From assembly GCA_963978545.1 (NCBI GenBank), contig OZ021729.1:10351001-10415000 (forward strand): a DNA stretch of 64,000 nucleotides, given 5' to 3'. The position numbers and the translations under genes were made by a program. The notes beneath the pieces were generated by a model, which saw only the letters and a list, made by a program, of their open reading frames with translations, was not told where the DNA came from and ran no database searches. This stretch comes from Linyphia triangularis. Its lineage: Eukaryota > Arthropoda > Arachnida > Araneae > Linyphiidae. This document shows positions 27,561-39,748 of the stretch, one piece after another. Each line of letters opens with the position of its first letter. Positions within the stretch are counted from its first letter, which is position 1.

Positions 27561-28849
27561 TAAAATATCGCCCTTTGAAGTAAAAACGTTTAAATCTTTT
27601 CTTATTAAATATGTATTTAGAAACAAACTTGTTTGATGGCTAATTTGCATTGTCCATCAAACAAGTTTTGAATTTACCGGAAATTTAGTTAATAATTTAC
27701 AAGTGTTGTAGGTCTGATCGCACGACTTGTGTCTTGGTTTCTGATATCTTGATGCTGAAGAACTTTCGTTATAAATACATTGCTTCATTCTTATTGAATT
27801 GCACTTTAGTTGGAAAGCATCGTTTAACATTGCTAAGTTAAATAAAATGGTTATGATGTCTAAATCAAGTACTTTTACGTGCAACAAAAATAGCAGATTT
27901 CATAATTGTATGCACTTTTTCAAGAAGTAAATTTTATGTGTAGTTTATGTGGATGGTATTTTCCTGATCCTTTTTTTTGTGACTGAAATTCGGAGAATTC
28001 TAGAGTACTATGTTTTGAGAATAATATGGTGGCACATATTAATTTCTTCCCAAATATTTGAAATGGAATTATTATATAGTAATCGTTTGACTGAAACGCG
28101 AGCAATTGCAAATTAATTTATTTCGTATATTGTTGATATCAATAAATTGCTATCGTTTGGTAATATTTTCTATATTTCGAACATCAAAGCTAATTAGTTT
28201 TAAATAATCGTACTTTTTACTTTCAATTGCCTATATGCTAACTTAGGATAGTGAAAGTATTTTTTCGGTCAAAAATTTCGATTTTTTTTTTGCATTTCGT
28301 CACGTTCGGGAACATCCTGACTTCAAAAAAGTGGTCTAAAAATTCTAAGTTTTATATTTAAAAATAAAAATAAAAAAACTTCAAATTCTATCTTCGTTTT
28401 CAATAATCCTTCCTGATTTTTTTTCTGTTCAGAATGTTCTTTGTAATATGCCTAAACTTTTAGGCGTCGAATTTTGAATAAATTGAATAGTTTTGAAGTA
28501 ACAAATTAAAAACTCTCCCACCCTATTTAAATTTGTATAAAAAGTTTATATTTTATTCAAAAATCCATGCCTATTTTTTCAAATTGATTTTTAGAATTGC
28601 ATAATAATAATAATAATAATTAAAAAAAAAAAAAAAAAAGTACAAGTAATCACATTTGGAGTTTTAGCATTTTGAGTAAGGTGGGAATTCCAAAAAATAC
28701 GAGCTGAGGAAAATGAATTCGAAACATAGAAAGGGGGCTATGCAGCTTTTAGGAATTCTCCATAAAAACATAATTTTTATGCAATTGTAGTTATCGGATC
28801 AGTTCAAAATCTTGCTAGTATAATGAGAAGATTTCAAAGTTTACAAACA

Positions 28850-28883
<34 letters not shown>

Positions 28884-29002
28884 AAAATCGACATTTTTAT
28901 AATTTTTTTCAAAACAAGGGGTACCAAGTTCCCTTATTCTGAAAAATATATTGTGAAATTCTCTGTTATTTTAATAGCGCCATTACCATTTCTTCTATTC
29001 TC
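27561..29002. other. AT-rich intergenic DNA with a Helitron relic
   Basis: No gene recognised. 28210-28345 resembles the 5' part of the Helitron copies near 40376 and 46560. A small perfect hairpin with 14-base arms lies at 27626-27666 (ACTTGTTTGATGG and complement). Long A-runs are at 28621-28639 and 28851-28880. Confidence 0.5.
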
Positions 29003-29717
29003 TATAGCGTTAGCTACAGCACGGCTCGGCTACAGATAAAAAAAAAAATCAAATTTCACGGTATGGACTTATTATTAATACGTACTTGTAATTTATCCGA
29101 AATAGTATGTGTCAACTATGTAGAGCAGAGTTTTCCACTACATGCCCGATGAAATTATATGAAGAAGCTTTCAGCAAGATGGATTTGATCAAGAATAAAT
29201 ACAGGAATAACTTCCCTGAATCTCATTCGGAAATTTTATTAAAATTGACGGCACATTCGGAAATTTTATTAAAATTGACGGCAACAAATACCCCGAAATA
29301 CATCGATTCTACCATAAGATAAACTAAACGATTTCGACCGCCATCGTCTCACAATTGATATCGACTACGGAGCAATTTGGCAGTACAGTTTAAATACTTT
29401 TATTAAAATTAGATAAAGTAGCATTATCACAATGAAACAAAAGAGTCACTTCTTTTTTTAGACTTTGAATTTACTAATAATGAAAACTATTAATTTTTTT
29501 TAAATATTTGAAAAAAAAAAAAAAAAAAAAAAAAAATTCAAATATCAAATGTAATTTTATTAAGATAAAATTTTTTAATATTTTTTCCAGTTTTCAGAAA
29601 TGCTATTTATTGTTAAGGATATAATAATTAATGATACATATTTTGGCGTATCCGGCCCCCGAAACTCTCCAACGTAGGTCATACGGTCGTCTCTAAAAGT
29701 TAGTGGCAAACGCTGCT
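29003..29717 (+). mobile_element. hAT remnant with transposase C-terminus
   Basis: The right end GTTAGTGGCAAACGCTG matches the terminus of the hAT at 13304-14194 in inverted orientation. 29330-29480 matches the inside of that element, also inverted. The left end is degraded (near TAGCGTTAGCTAC), and the duplication is not clear. Confidence 0.6.
29107..29322 (+). pseudogene. hAT transposase C-terminal fragment
   Basis: EEAFSKMDLIKNKYRNNFPE followed by S(H)SEILLKLTA and TNTPKY resembles the hAT dimerisation tail (xFSxMxxIKxKYRxxLxxxHLExLLxL). A 30-base unit encoding HSEILLKLTA is duplicated in tandem at about 29225-29284. Fragment only. Confidence 0.55.
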
Positions 29718-29742
29718 CTATTGAGTTCTCACTCTTCTCTGG

Positions 29743-30495
29743 CTACAACTTCTGGATAGCTAATAAGCACTCATCTCTAACTACAGCTTCTGAATAGCTA
29801 ATAAGCACTGATCTTTACCTACAACTTCTGGATAGCTAATAAGCACTGATTCATAACTATAACTTCTGGATAATTAATAAGCACTCATCTTTAACTACAA
29901 CTTCTGCATAGCTAATAAGTACTGATATCTAACTACAACTTCTGGATAGCTAATAAGTACTGATCTCTAGCTACAACTTCTGTATAGCTAATAAGCACTC
30001 ATCTCTAACTACAGCTTCTGAATAGCTAATAAGCACTGATCTTTACCTACAACTTCTGGATAGCTAATAAGCACTGATCCATAACTATAACTTCTGGATA
30101 GCTAATAAGTAGTGATCTCTAGCTACAACTTCTGGATAATTAATAAGCACTCATCTCTAACTACAACTTCTGCATAGCTAATAAGTACTGATATCTAACC
30201 ACAACTTCTGGATAGCTAATAAGTACTGATCTCTAGCTACAACTTCTGGATAGCTAATAAGCACTCATCTCTAACTACAGCTTCTGAATAGCTAATAAGC
30301 ACTGATCTTTACCTACAACGTCTGGATAGCTAATAAGCACTGATCCATAACTATAACTTCTGGATAGCTAATAAGTAGTGATCTCTAGCTACAACTTCTG
30401 TATAATTAATAAGCACTCATCTCTAACTACAACTTCTGCATAGCTAATAAGTACTGATATCTAACCACAACTTCTGGATAGCTTATAAGCGGATT
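29743..30495. repeat. 38-bp satellite, about 20 units, with higher-order pattern
   Basis: The unit contains ACAACTTCTGGATAGCTAAT and AAGCACTGATCTCTAACT. Distinct variants return every six or seven units (the CAGCTTCTGAATAGC variant at 29784, 30012 and 30278). It lies just 3' of gene B. Two related 33-bp units are at about 61715-61780. Confidence 0.85.
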
Positions 30496-30687
30496 CTGCT
30501 CTGCAAACAAATAAAGCCAATTGAATACTTCTCCGCATCTATGCTATGTAATAGGTTTCCCATGGTTACAAACCGGTTTTATCTAGTTTGGGGGGAAGTT
30601 GCTAGCATAGATGAACACCAACATCACTCAGTAGGAAAGTGACGTAATTCAACGAAAACAAAGACACATATGTGATGCAAATCGTCG

Positions 30688-30693
30688 TTTATT
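30688..30693 (-). other. Gene B polyadenylation signal
   Basis: AATAAA on the minus strand, 72 bases after the stop, in a 3' UTR that aligns with those of genes A and C. Confidence 0.65.
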
Positions 30694-30764
30694 GCAATTT
30701 ACTTATTTCTATTTAATGCAAAGTACATTATGTTTAAGGGAAGCTCAAAGCGAAATTGATTTTC

Positions 30765-33700
30765 TCATTCTTGTGCCATCATCTTTTTTTCCATTTCTTG
30801 CATCTTCTTTTTGCAGTCTTCCGATAGTTTGTCTCCCATTTTCTCTTGCACGGCCTCCATAACTTTGGCTGCGCATTCCTGAAATAATTTAATTTTTAAT
30901 CTATATTAAAATAATTAATTATAAAATTGTTGACTCGTAGAATTTGTGACTAATCCCTCTAGTCCGAGAGGCAACTGCAATTTTTGGATCCCATCGAACA
31001 TCATTCTAAAATTTTTATAGAAATTGGAGAAAAGTGAGTAGATTACGAATCCACTGGTCTGCCGTGGCAAAAATGGCTGAAACTTGTCAAAAATCGACTT
31101 GGAATGAGTTGAACTAAAATCCGATTGCCAAATATGTCATAACTTGCCAAAAAGAGAACACACTTTTTCGTCTGGCAACCCACTGCATTTTGATTTTCAA
31201 TGAGAAAAAGCGTAAACGATTTCTGATCTGTGGCTCGGAAAACTTGTATCTTTTAAAAGTAAGCCAAATTGGCGACATCAGTTACGTCATCAGTGACGTA
31301 ATGTTTATTGCCAATTTGGCTCATCTGTGAAAGATGCAAGTAAGCCATAGCCACATATCCGAATCGTCTGAAACCTTCTTAATTGAAAATTAAAGAGTGA
31401 GGGTTACCAAATAAAAAAATAAATAAATTCTCATTATTTGGCAAGTTATGGCGCATTTGGCAACCGCATTTAGTTCAACTTATTAAAATCGATTTTTGAC
31501 CAGTTTCGGCCATTTTTGCCTCGGCATATCAGGGGATTCGTAATCTACTCACTTTTCTCCAATTTCTATAAAATATTCAGAATGATGTTTGATGGGGTCC
31601 AAAAGTTGCAGTCGCCTCTCAGTCTGCTCTACTGCACTTCTACTTTATCCGATAGGTTCCCCAGTGTTTCTTAACCTAGGACGTAAATTGTAAACATTTT
31701 TTAATTGCTTACGAATTTTTTTAATTACTATAAAATTACAAGGGGTTTAATAATTGCTTATAATAGTTTATCAATGGGAATCTTAAATGATTTAGTACAA
31801 GCGAAGTTTATTTATAGTTAAAACTTTTCTTTACGTATGCATAGTACACGCGTATACACGCAAAATTAAACTTTACACGGAAAATTAAACTTTACTCAGC
31901 TTTACTTTAAAAGGAGAAATCGAAATAGATTTCGTATACTACTGTGGATATCATTAAAATTGGTATCGCATAATTTCGTTAATTTTTTTTTTACATAATT
32001 ATTTCGAAGAACAAATTTAATTGTATTGAAGTTATAGCACTACTTTTCACGCACCGAGAAGTAAGTGTAATATATTCTTTTTCAATTTAAAAAACTGACA
32101 ACTCCCAAAACATTCGCTTCAACTTTAAAATTAATTTTATATTTTTAGTACTTCTAACACCTCAATTCGAATCGGGAAATTTCTGATCAGCAGTTTGATG
32201 TATTACCAACTACAATATCGGAACTCGTTTTTTAATGGGAATATAGATGCATTTTTTAAAAAGAATTTAAAGTAGAACTAGTTTTGCACTTTTTAATTTT
32301 TTCATGTGTCTTTGGAAAAAAATGCGGTTATTTCGAATGGATAAGCTTTTTATTCGAAATCTTTGTTGAAAATATTTTGGAACTTAACATGCAAGTTTGT
32401 TATTGATATCCATAACTTTGGAAATCGAGTTGAACGCTTTTGTGTCGAAGTTTTTCTTAGTGTATAGTAATTTCATTCAGTGTAAATTATATTAAACAAG
32501 AATATAAATGCGTAATTGTACCATGATTATAAGTCATCTTGTTATCTATGAGAAAAAAACTTAAACTAAATAGCTGGTTGATTTAAAAATGATCACTTAG
32601 TTTTAAATTGATCTTCCGAAAAAATGTGAATGAATTTTATTGAATATATAAGTAAAATACTTATGAAAAGTTGACTGCCTTGATGGATCTTTTGTTGTAA
32701 TCTAAAAGTTTATGTAAGAATTAGTATTCAAATTTCCATTTGATCACTGCATATCAGATCTTACGTTTGAGTTAAATTTTTTTTTGTTTTTTTTTTAGTG
32801 TTAATTTCAGATGAATAACCGGATTTAAAAACTGGTAATAGAGTTCAACTTATTTTTGAGTAATTGGCTGAATTTTTTTTTTTTTTATGTATGTTATTCA
32901 AAATAACCTTACCATTACTTTCTTCTTCTTTTCATCGTCCAAATTTGCCATCCATTCCATGAATTTTTCCTGCATAAACATTATAAATGTACATTATAAG
33001 TAACGTTTTGAAACACAAGTATACAACACAAATGCAATCCGCAACTTTTAGAGTTTACAAAATTTAAGCATTATAGTGCAAAAGTTCTTTTTATGACCCT
33101 GTATACCAAACGAAGACTCAAAAGAAGAAGAATATAAAACAATAAACACTTCCTTTCGTTCATTAAAATGAAAACTAGGGGGCTTCGCCCCCTGCTCGCT
33201 AACGCTCGCCAACCCCCAAACGCCTCGCTGCGCTCGGATTGAGCGGCTTTGCCGCTCGAATTTGTGGTTAAAACATCTTGCTGCGCTCAAATAGATTTGC
33301 CAGCCATAAAAAATGTAACCAAATTTTTATAAATTTAATGTAAGGCCTAATAGAAAAAACACCCAAATTGCAAGTTTCATAATAGAAAGTTAAATATACT
33401 ATCCGCCAACGTTCTGACTTAAAACTTCATTAGCTATGCCTTTACATTGAAGTCCTAATATTTTTTATTTATTCTGATAAGTCGCCCCGTTAGAGAACGA
33501 AGTCCAACGCGAAGCATTTTCTGGATAGAAATACTTCAAAATAATAATTACTCTAATACAAAAATGCTTCAGAAAAACAGAAAAAATCAACTTTGAAACA
33601 AAGAGTTTAAAAAGAGCTTTAAAATTAGCAACGGGTTTGTTGTTTACATACGTAAGGATAGCTTTAAAATTAGCAACGGTTGGTTGGTTGGTTGAACAAC

Positions 33701-36700
33701 CGAGCAGCCAGTTTGTTGTTTACATACATAAGGATGTTGCCAATCATATATTCAAAATCATAGAGGCTTTGTAGTAGCTTAATGATGAAAAATATTGAAA
33801 TTTAACTAATTAATAAAGTGTTAATAAATTATTTTGGCACGTTTTGGCAAATCTACAGCTTATTTCCTTTAAAATGACACCTTGATCATTGAAATTGGTT
33901 GAGCAGTTTAGGCGGACGGACTAACCCCAAAAAACGTATTGCCTATTAAATATATAGATTTGCATCAGGAGAGACTGAATTTTCTCCTCCTATTAGATAA
34001 AGGTAGTATAATAAAAGATGTAAATAGAATTAATAATAATAGAAGTAGAATTAATAGAATAAATCGTATCATATCATTGATGTATTTTTATTTATGAAAA
34101 AAATAAATAAAAATATCTCACTTAATATGGACTGGTCTAAATATAATTTTGTTGTGAAACTGCTTTTATATGAGGATTATTTTATTTTTAGTTTCAGTGC
34201 ATTGCCCTTACCTGCATTTCCTTGTCTTTATCTGGATCTTCTCCTGCTGTGCATTTGAATTGAGTCATCTGCAGAAGAAATTTATTTGTGAACGAAATTC
34301 CAAGTATCGAAGCTATATTTTTTTAGCGATATCCAACTAGGAAATATATGAACACTACATATTTTTTTATTATTCTGTTAATTTATTACTGATATACTAA
34401 ACTTCAACTTAACTAGACATCACTTAGACGGTAGATCGTCACAGTGCTCATAGGTATTTAATCCATTTTGGCGTCGTGAAAGCATAATGTTCGCCAAACC
34501 ACAACCCTGTAGAGAACAAAAGGCTATAAGGTTTGGCGAGAATTATGTCTTCACTCCGCCAAAATGGATTAAATACATATGAGCACTGTGGAGATCTATC
34601 GTCTAAGTGATGTCTAGTTAAGTTGAAGTTTAGTATAGCTATGGCCATTTCAAGGCTTGGTGGGGCTGCTATGAATTCTTAGGGGATCCTTTGGATTCTG
34701 GCACCAATCGACAAACCTAACAGGTAGTTGAGAATAGTGGTTATAGTAATCTTTGTTCTCATTGGTCGACGCGCATTTAGGGGTCACGTGCTACTAGTCA
34801 TCACTTGTTTATTGCGTCATACCGGTTGACTCGATAATTGCAATCACGGGAACTCTAATCTCAACATATCTATCTCCGCCAAGGGAGGGAAGTCATGAAA
34901 TAGCTCGGTCAAAGCCATATGATTCTTTAAAAATCTTATAGTAACCGTGATTAGAAAAGTAAAGTATTAAGTAAAATTAAAATTTAAAAGCGCCTTTTTT
35001 TTATCAACATATATTTTAGTTTAATACAAAACTATGTGCGTATTCAATGATACTATATAAGTTATGATTTGCTCATAGTCCGAGAGGCAACTGCAATTTT
35101 TGGACCCCATCGAACATCATTCTGAATTTTTTATAGAAATTGGAGAAAAGTGAGTAGATTAGGAATCCACTGGTCTGCCTTTTCAAAAATGGCCGAAACT
35201 GATCAAAAATCGACTTGGAATGAGTTGAACTAAAATCCGATTACCTTATCTGTCATAACTTGCCAAAAAGAGAACAAGCTTTTTCGTCTGGCAACCCATT
35301 GCATTTTGATTTTCAATGAAAAAAAACGCAAACGATTTCTGATCTCTGGCTCGGAAAACTTGTATCTTTTAAAAGAAAGCTAAATTGGCGACATCAGTTA
35401 CGTCATCAGTGACGTAATGTTTATTGCCAATTTGACTCATTTGTGAAAGATGCAAGTAAGCCATAGCCACACATACGAATCTTCTGGAACCTTCTTAATT
35501 GAAAATTAAAGAGTGAGGGTTACCAAATTAAAAAAAAATTGCTCATCATTTGGAAAGTTATAGCTCATTTGTCAATTGGATTTAGTTCAACTTATCAAAA
35601 GTCGATTTTTGACCAGTTTTGGCCATTTTTGCCATGGCAGACCAGTGGATTCCTTATCTACTAACTTTTCTCCAATTTCTATAAAAAATTCAGAATGATG
35701 TTCAATGGGGTCCAAAAATTGCAGTCGCCTCTCAATCTATTGAGCAACTATCCTCTCCTTTACCCTCTTATCACTGCCACTGCGTAATTCCTTTTCTTCC
35801 AATTTCTTATATTACATTTATCTGAATTATACCTATTGAAAATTGCCTAAACTTTGGAACTGTATTACTTTCTGAATGTAAATTGTGCTTTGTAGTACTA
35901 AAAAAGAAACTTCAATTTTTTTTTCCAATTTTGCCGTACGTACATTTATTTATACTATCATTCGAAACATTTCTCCAAGTATGGGAAAATTTAATAAATT
36001 AAATGGCAGTTTACCTACCTCATTTTCTTTAGCACATTCCGGAATTGTGTCATCATCAATCATCTCTAAAATATGAAATATAAGTTAAAGTTTGATGATT
36101 AAAAAAAACAAAAAAAAACAAAAAAACTTTCAAATAAAAATATTTTAAAGTCTAGTTTATCCATTTCTGTTAGTGGGGGGGCATTAAAGTTTTAAAGTTC
36201 ATGTTCGTGTGATTTTTTTTGCTTACTTTGGTATAGTGTACTTTCACTGTATCACTTTTTGTACACTACATGAAAAAAAAATATCGGTGGTTATACATTT
36301 GGTTCTAAAAATCGTAAAGAATTGTTGTTTGCACCAAAGTAAGTTTTTTTTTAACTGAAAATTAATTTTGGTATAACACATGTGTTTGAAGTATTTTTTG
36401 ACGATGAATCGTGTGGAAAAAGTTTTAATCTTTTTTATCGATGAAAATACATGTAAAAGTGTACCTTATTTCATTACTAATTCTTTATCCCTCATACTTT
36501 TGTTTACTTACATTTTCAACTATTCACTACTACTTACTTATTTTATTACTAACTGTTACTTTTTCTATTAAATTTTGGTTGTTTATTGACTTTTTTTCAC
36601 TCAATTTTGATTTATTACATATACTTTTATACTCCATGTATTTTCGTTTATAAAATAAATTATAAATTTTTATAGGATAGTTATATCGTATTGCTTTTTT

Positions 36701-39682
36701 TCATTCAATTCAGCATCAATATAAATACTCCACACACGAGTCACATGTCTAGGTTATACCAACATTTATTTTCACTTAAAAACAAACTCCTTCCCCACCT
36801 CCCAAAAAAACATTATTATCTTCTAGATATTTTAAATACTTGTTTGTTTCTTTATTCTCATGACAAATAAAACGTTTTTGCCAATTTTCATGAACAGACC
36901 AATTTTTAATTTTTTTTTATGCCGTTTTTTCCCGTTTCCTCGCTTTCTGCATGTATTTTCGTTTATGAAAATGACTAACTTTTTCAATCCGAACGATCGT
37001 TAGGTTTGTCGTTAAAACCAAGTTAACTGGTTACCACATTCGGCGCTAAGTCGCCAATTTTCAAAAAGACGCCATGAGACACCGTACAGTGAATATGATG
37101 TATCCTTAGTTCAATCACATCTGCTAGAAATGAAAATTTATTCTGAAAGTGTACAGTCAAAATTGTCTTTCCTTTAAAATAGAAATACTAATATCTCTTT
37201 CTAAAGTAGAAGAATCGTTGCTGGTTTTTCCCATATTATTTCTATGTGGTAGATATTATCAATAGAGAGTTAGTCCAATTCCGAAAAGGGAACTCTATAT
37301 ATGACTGCAAGTTAATTGAATAAACACTCTAGAACATATCCTTAATACTCTATAACACTCGGACGATTTGAAAGACTCTTTCCAGATAACAGGCAACATT
37401 AATGATGAAGAGGGTTCTTAATTTTAAAACTTAACGCAAAGTACTTTGCTCTTCATGCTGTGCATAAACAATAGCGGATAATGAACAACCAGTATATGGC
37501 ATGTATTAATCAATAGAAATTTCAGAATTATTATTTGGGAGCTAAGAAAATAAATTATAAATTAAATCTGATATATGCTCCATACATATTGTTTTGGATC
37601 ACTGGCGGGACCACTAGATAGTAAACACTTAATGTTTTGGATAAATTGGAGTTAGGTAAAATGAATTCCATGCCTCCGAATTCGATATTTGTTCTTCTGT
37701 GCAACCGGCGGGCTACAGAAAAAGCTACATTAACCTTGTAGTGGCGCACAATTTGAAATGCTCAAGTTGCTCACGGGTCTGTTGGCTACTGAATATTATT
37801 ACTGAATGGACAATTACCTCAATTTTTTATATTTTTTTTATTCAATTCTAAATGTTCCGAAAAGGCCATAAACATAAATTTTTTTTTTAATTTGCGATCA
37901 AAATTACCTTGTTAGAAGTTGGCGAGAAAAGGACCCATTTCGTTGGCGTTGAACGTGACGTAAAGAGATGTCATACATCTTGGCTTGAAATGCAGCAGCG
38001 GAAACCAGATTTGCAAATTTCTCGCAAATCACGCCAACCTGTACGGAATGTGGCAATGGTCTACCAACACCAACTTTTTTAACGATAAGTATTTGGCACA
38101 AACCTCACGATAACCATAGAAACGCAGGGATCTGTTTACGTCACGAATTTTGTTGACTGTTTTGATCGGACTGGTTTTGGCTCGGTTTTGGGGCATTTTC
38201 TTTTCTTAATATTTAAATAACTAATTTTTTTAAAGAACTTTTGTTTATATATTTGGAATCAGAAAGAAATTCTTCATAAATATGTACTAATTTCAATCGT
38301 TTTTAAAAAATGCGGGAATTGTCCATTGCATACGTAGAGGCATGGAATGCATCTTTTTATTGAACTGTTTTTGAGGTTTTATCCGGGCCGCGTAGTGGCG
38401 CTCGCTGCTCTACGGGCCTTATTATACAGAGCCACTCGAGTGGCGAATACGCGTCACCCCTTCTGGGAACTGCTGTGGCTCACTATAATAAGATCTATAG
38501 GATTGCATGTTTTGCTTGGGGTCTGAGAGCCACAAGCGACAGACGCATCCTCTAGCCACAGCAGTGGCTCTGTATATTAATGTTCCATAGTATTGTATGT
38601 TTCGCTACGCGTGACTTGTTTGTGCGACTGAAGCGGTGACGCGCGTTCGCCACTCGAGTGGATCTGTATAATAAGGCCCTAAATAATCTTAAATGCTCAA
38701 GTTGCACACTGGCCGGTTGGCTAGTGAATATTATTGCTAAATTGCATACGTAGAGCATGGAACGAATCTTTTCAATAAACTTTTTTGAGGTTTTATCTGG
38801 GCCTTGTAGTGGCGCACGCTGCTATAAGAAATCTTAAATGCTCAAGTTGCTCACTGGGTGGTTGACTAATGAATATTATTACTAAATTGCATACGTAGAG
38901 CATGAAACGGATCTTTTCAATAAACTTTTTTGAGGTTTTATCTAGGCCTTGTTGTGGCGCACGCTGCTATAAGAAATCTTAAATGCTCAAGTTGCTCACT
39001 GGGTGGTTGACTAATGAATATTATTGCTAAATTGCATACGTAGAGCATGAAACGGATCTTTTCAATAAACTTTTTTGAGGTTTTATCTAGGCCTTGTTGT
39101 GGCGCACGCTGCTATAAGAAATCTTAAATGCTCAAGTTGCTCACTGGGTGGTTGACTAATGAATATTATTGCTAAATTGCATACGTAGAGCATGAAACGG
39201 ATCTTTTCAATAAACTTTTTTGAGGTTTTATCTAGGCCTTGTTGTGGCGCACGCTGCTATAAGAACTCTGAAATGCTCAAGTTGCTTACTGGCCGGTTGA
39301 CTAATGAATATTATTACTAAATTGCATACGTAGAGCATGGAACGGTTTTTTTTCAATAAACATTTTTGAGGTTTTATCTGGGCCTTGTAGTGGTGCACGC
39401 TGCTGTAAGAAAACTTAAATGCGCAAGTTGCTCACAAGCCAGTTGGCTACTGAATATTACTACGCAATTGCATATGTTGAGCATAGAACGGATCTTTTTG
39501 ATGAATTTTTTTTAAAGGTTTTATACCATTTAAAATTATTAAAGCTGCATAGAAATTAAAGGTAACTTACGGTTCATTGTCCGTTTTAGCTCTTTCGCTT
39601 CCTCCATGCACTCATCATCACCTGCGTTCACGGAGTGACACAGGAAGACGCACACGGTCAGCAAAGCGATTGCAGATCTCAT
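30765..39682 (-). CDS. Gene B: paralog of gene A, complete
   Basis: Coding exons in transcript order are 39682-39571, 36065-36019, 34268-34212, 32969-32913 and 30878-30765 (112, 47, 57, 57 and 114 bases; 128 codons plus TGA). Splice signals and phases match gene A. The 20-residue signal peptide is identical to that of gene A, but the following aspartate run is short (GDDEC). The five mature cysteines are kept: DEC in exon 1, PEC in exon 2, KC in exon 3, and EC and DC in exon 5. The C-terminus is a Lys/Met/Glu-rich probable helix ending in AQE. Introns are 1.2-3.5 kb and host several transposons; introns 1 and 4 are partly alignable with those of the other copies. Same strand as A, C and D, so it arose by tandem duplication. 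Function unknown. Confidence 0.85.
30962..31624. mobile_element. Family F foldback MITE in gene B intron 4
   Basis: Starts GTCCGAGAGGCAACTGC after TA and ends GCCTCTCAGTC. The centre contains TTACGTCATCAGTGACGTAA. Its orientation is opposite to the copy in gene A intron 4, so the two are probably independent insertions or were inverted. Confidence 0.75.
31625..32912. other. Gene B intron 4, remainder
   Basis: AT-rich. Parts align with gene A intron 4 (31980-32110 with 7750-7890, and 32330-32500 with 8090-8400). No other feature seen. Confidence 0.5.
33175..33958 (-). mobile_element. Helitron family H2, short copy in gene B intron 3
   Basis: Same ends as 19666-21479 (minus-strand 5' TCTATATATTTAATAGGC, 3' hairpin and CTAG) and inserted between A and T. 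About 1 kb shorter through internal deletion; lacks the helicase remnant. A small GGTTGGTTGGTTGG insertion lies near 33680. Confidence 0.85.
34395..34635. mobile_element. Mariner MITE family M, intact, gene B intron 2
   Basis: 241 bases, TA on both sides, TACTAAACTTCAACTT ends. The two halves form a near-complete palindrome. Identical in length to the copies at 57611 and, after removing the hAT, 18384. Confidence 0.88.
34639..34925. repeat. Possible small inverted-end element
   Basis: Begins ATGGCCATTTCAAGGCTTGG and ends GGTCAAAGCCATAT; only the outer bases pair. GC content is higher than that of the surrounding intron. Classification unknown. Confidence 0.25.
35078..35737. mobile_element. 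Family F foldback MITE in gene B intron 2
   Basis: 660 bases, TA at 35076-35077 and 35738-35739. Ends GTCCGAGAGGCAACTGC and its complement-like GCAGTCGCCTCTCAATC. CRE-like central palindrome present. Confidence 0.78.
36066..37807. other. Gene B intron 1, exon 2-proximal part
   Basis: AT-rich, no gene seen. 36217-36270 aligns with intron 1 of genes A and C. 37540-37735 aligns with gene C intron 1 at about 52185-52380, so these are inherited intron sequences rather than new insertions. Confidence 0.5.
37808..38324. mobile_element. 517-bp DNA element with AT duplication
   Basis: Ends GGACAATTACC and GGGAATTGTCC, flanked by AT. The neighbouring 145-bp satellite units give the empty site (GAATTGCATACG-like), proving insertion with a 2-bp AT duplication. 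On the minus strand a 55-residue open frame starts at about 38197 (MPQNRAKTSP); unrecognised. Confidence 0.6.
38413..38679. mobile_element. 267-bp hairpin MITE in gene B intron 1
   Basis: Inverted ends of about 45 bases (CGGGCCTTATTATACAGAGC and complement) containing CCACTCGAGTGG. TA on both sides. A central near-copy TAGCCACAGCAGTGGCTC adds internal pairing. Confidence 0.65.
38691..39535. repeat. 145-bp satellite in gene B intron 1, about 5.5 units
   Basis: AAATGCTCAAGTTGC recurs at 38691, 38836, 38981, 39126 and 39271 (exactly 145 apart) and at 39417. An older unit at 37757-38400 is split by the AT-duplication element. Each unit contains GCATACGTAGAGCATG. Single related pieces occur near the same place in genes A (12480) and C (53353). 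Confidence 0.85.
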
Positions 39683-39716
39683 TGTAACTCAGTTAAATCT
39701 CAGAGTAACCTATGAA

Positions 39717-39748
39717 TGACTTCCTAAAAAGCGATATCCTTTATATAG
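39717..39748 (-). promoter_or_regulatory. Gene B core promoter
   Basis: The same CTATATAAAGG (39748-39738) and GTCATTC initiator (start near 39717) as gene A, with the same spacing to the ATG at 39682. Similarity to the other copies continues roughly 400 bases upstream, so distal control sequence was probably duplicated too. Confidence 0.75.

Noticed and set aside
29743..30495. Regular repeat array that superficially looks like a CRISPR
   Set aside because: Units abut without unique spacers, the setting is a eukaryotic genome, and there are no cas genes.
37904..38101. 65-residue minus-strand frame as a gene
   Set aside because: Inside a 517-bp transposon with short TIRs; no recognisable domain and no splice or promoter context.
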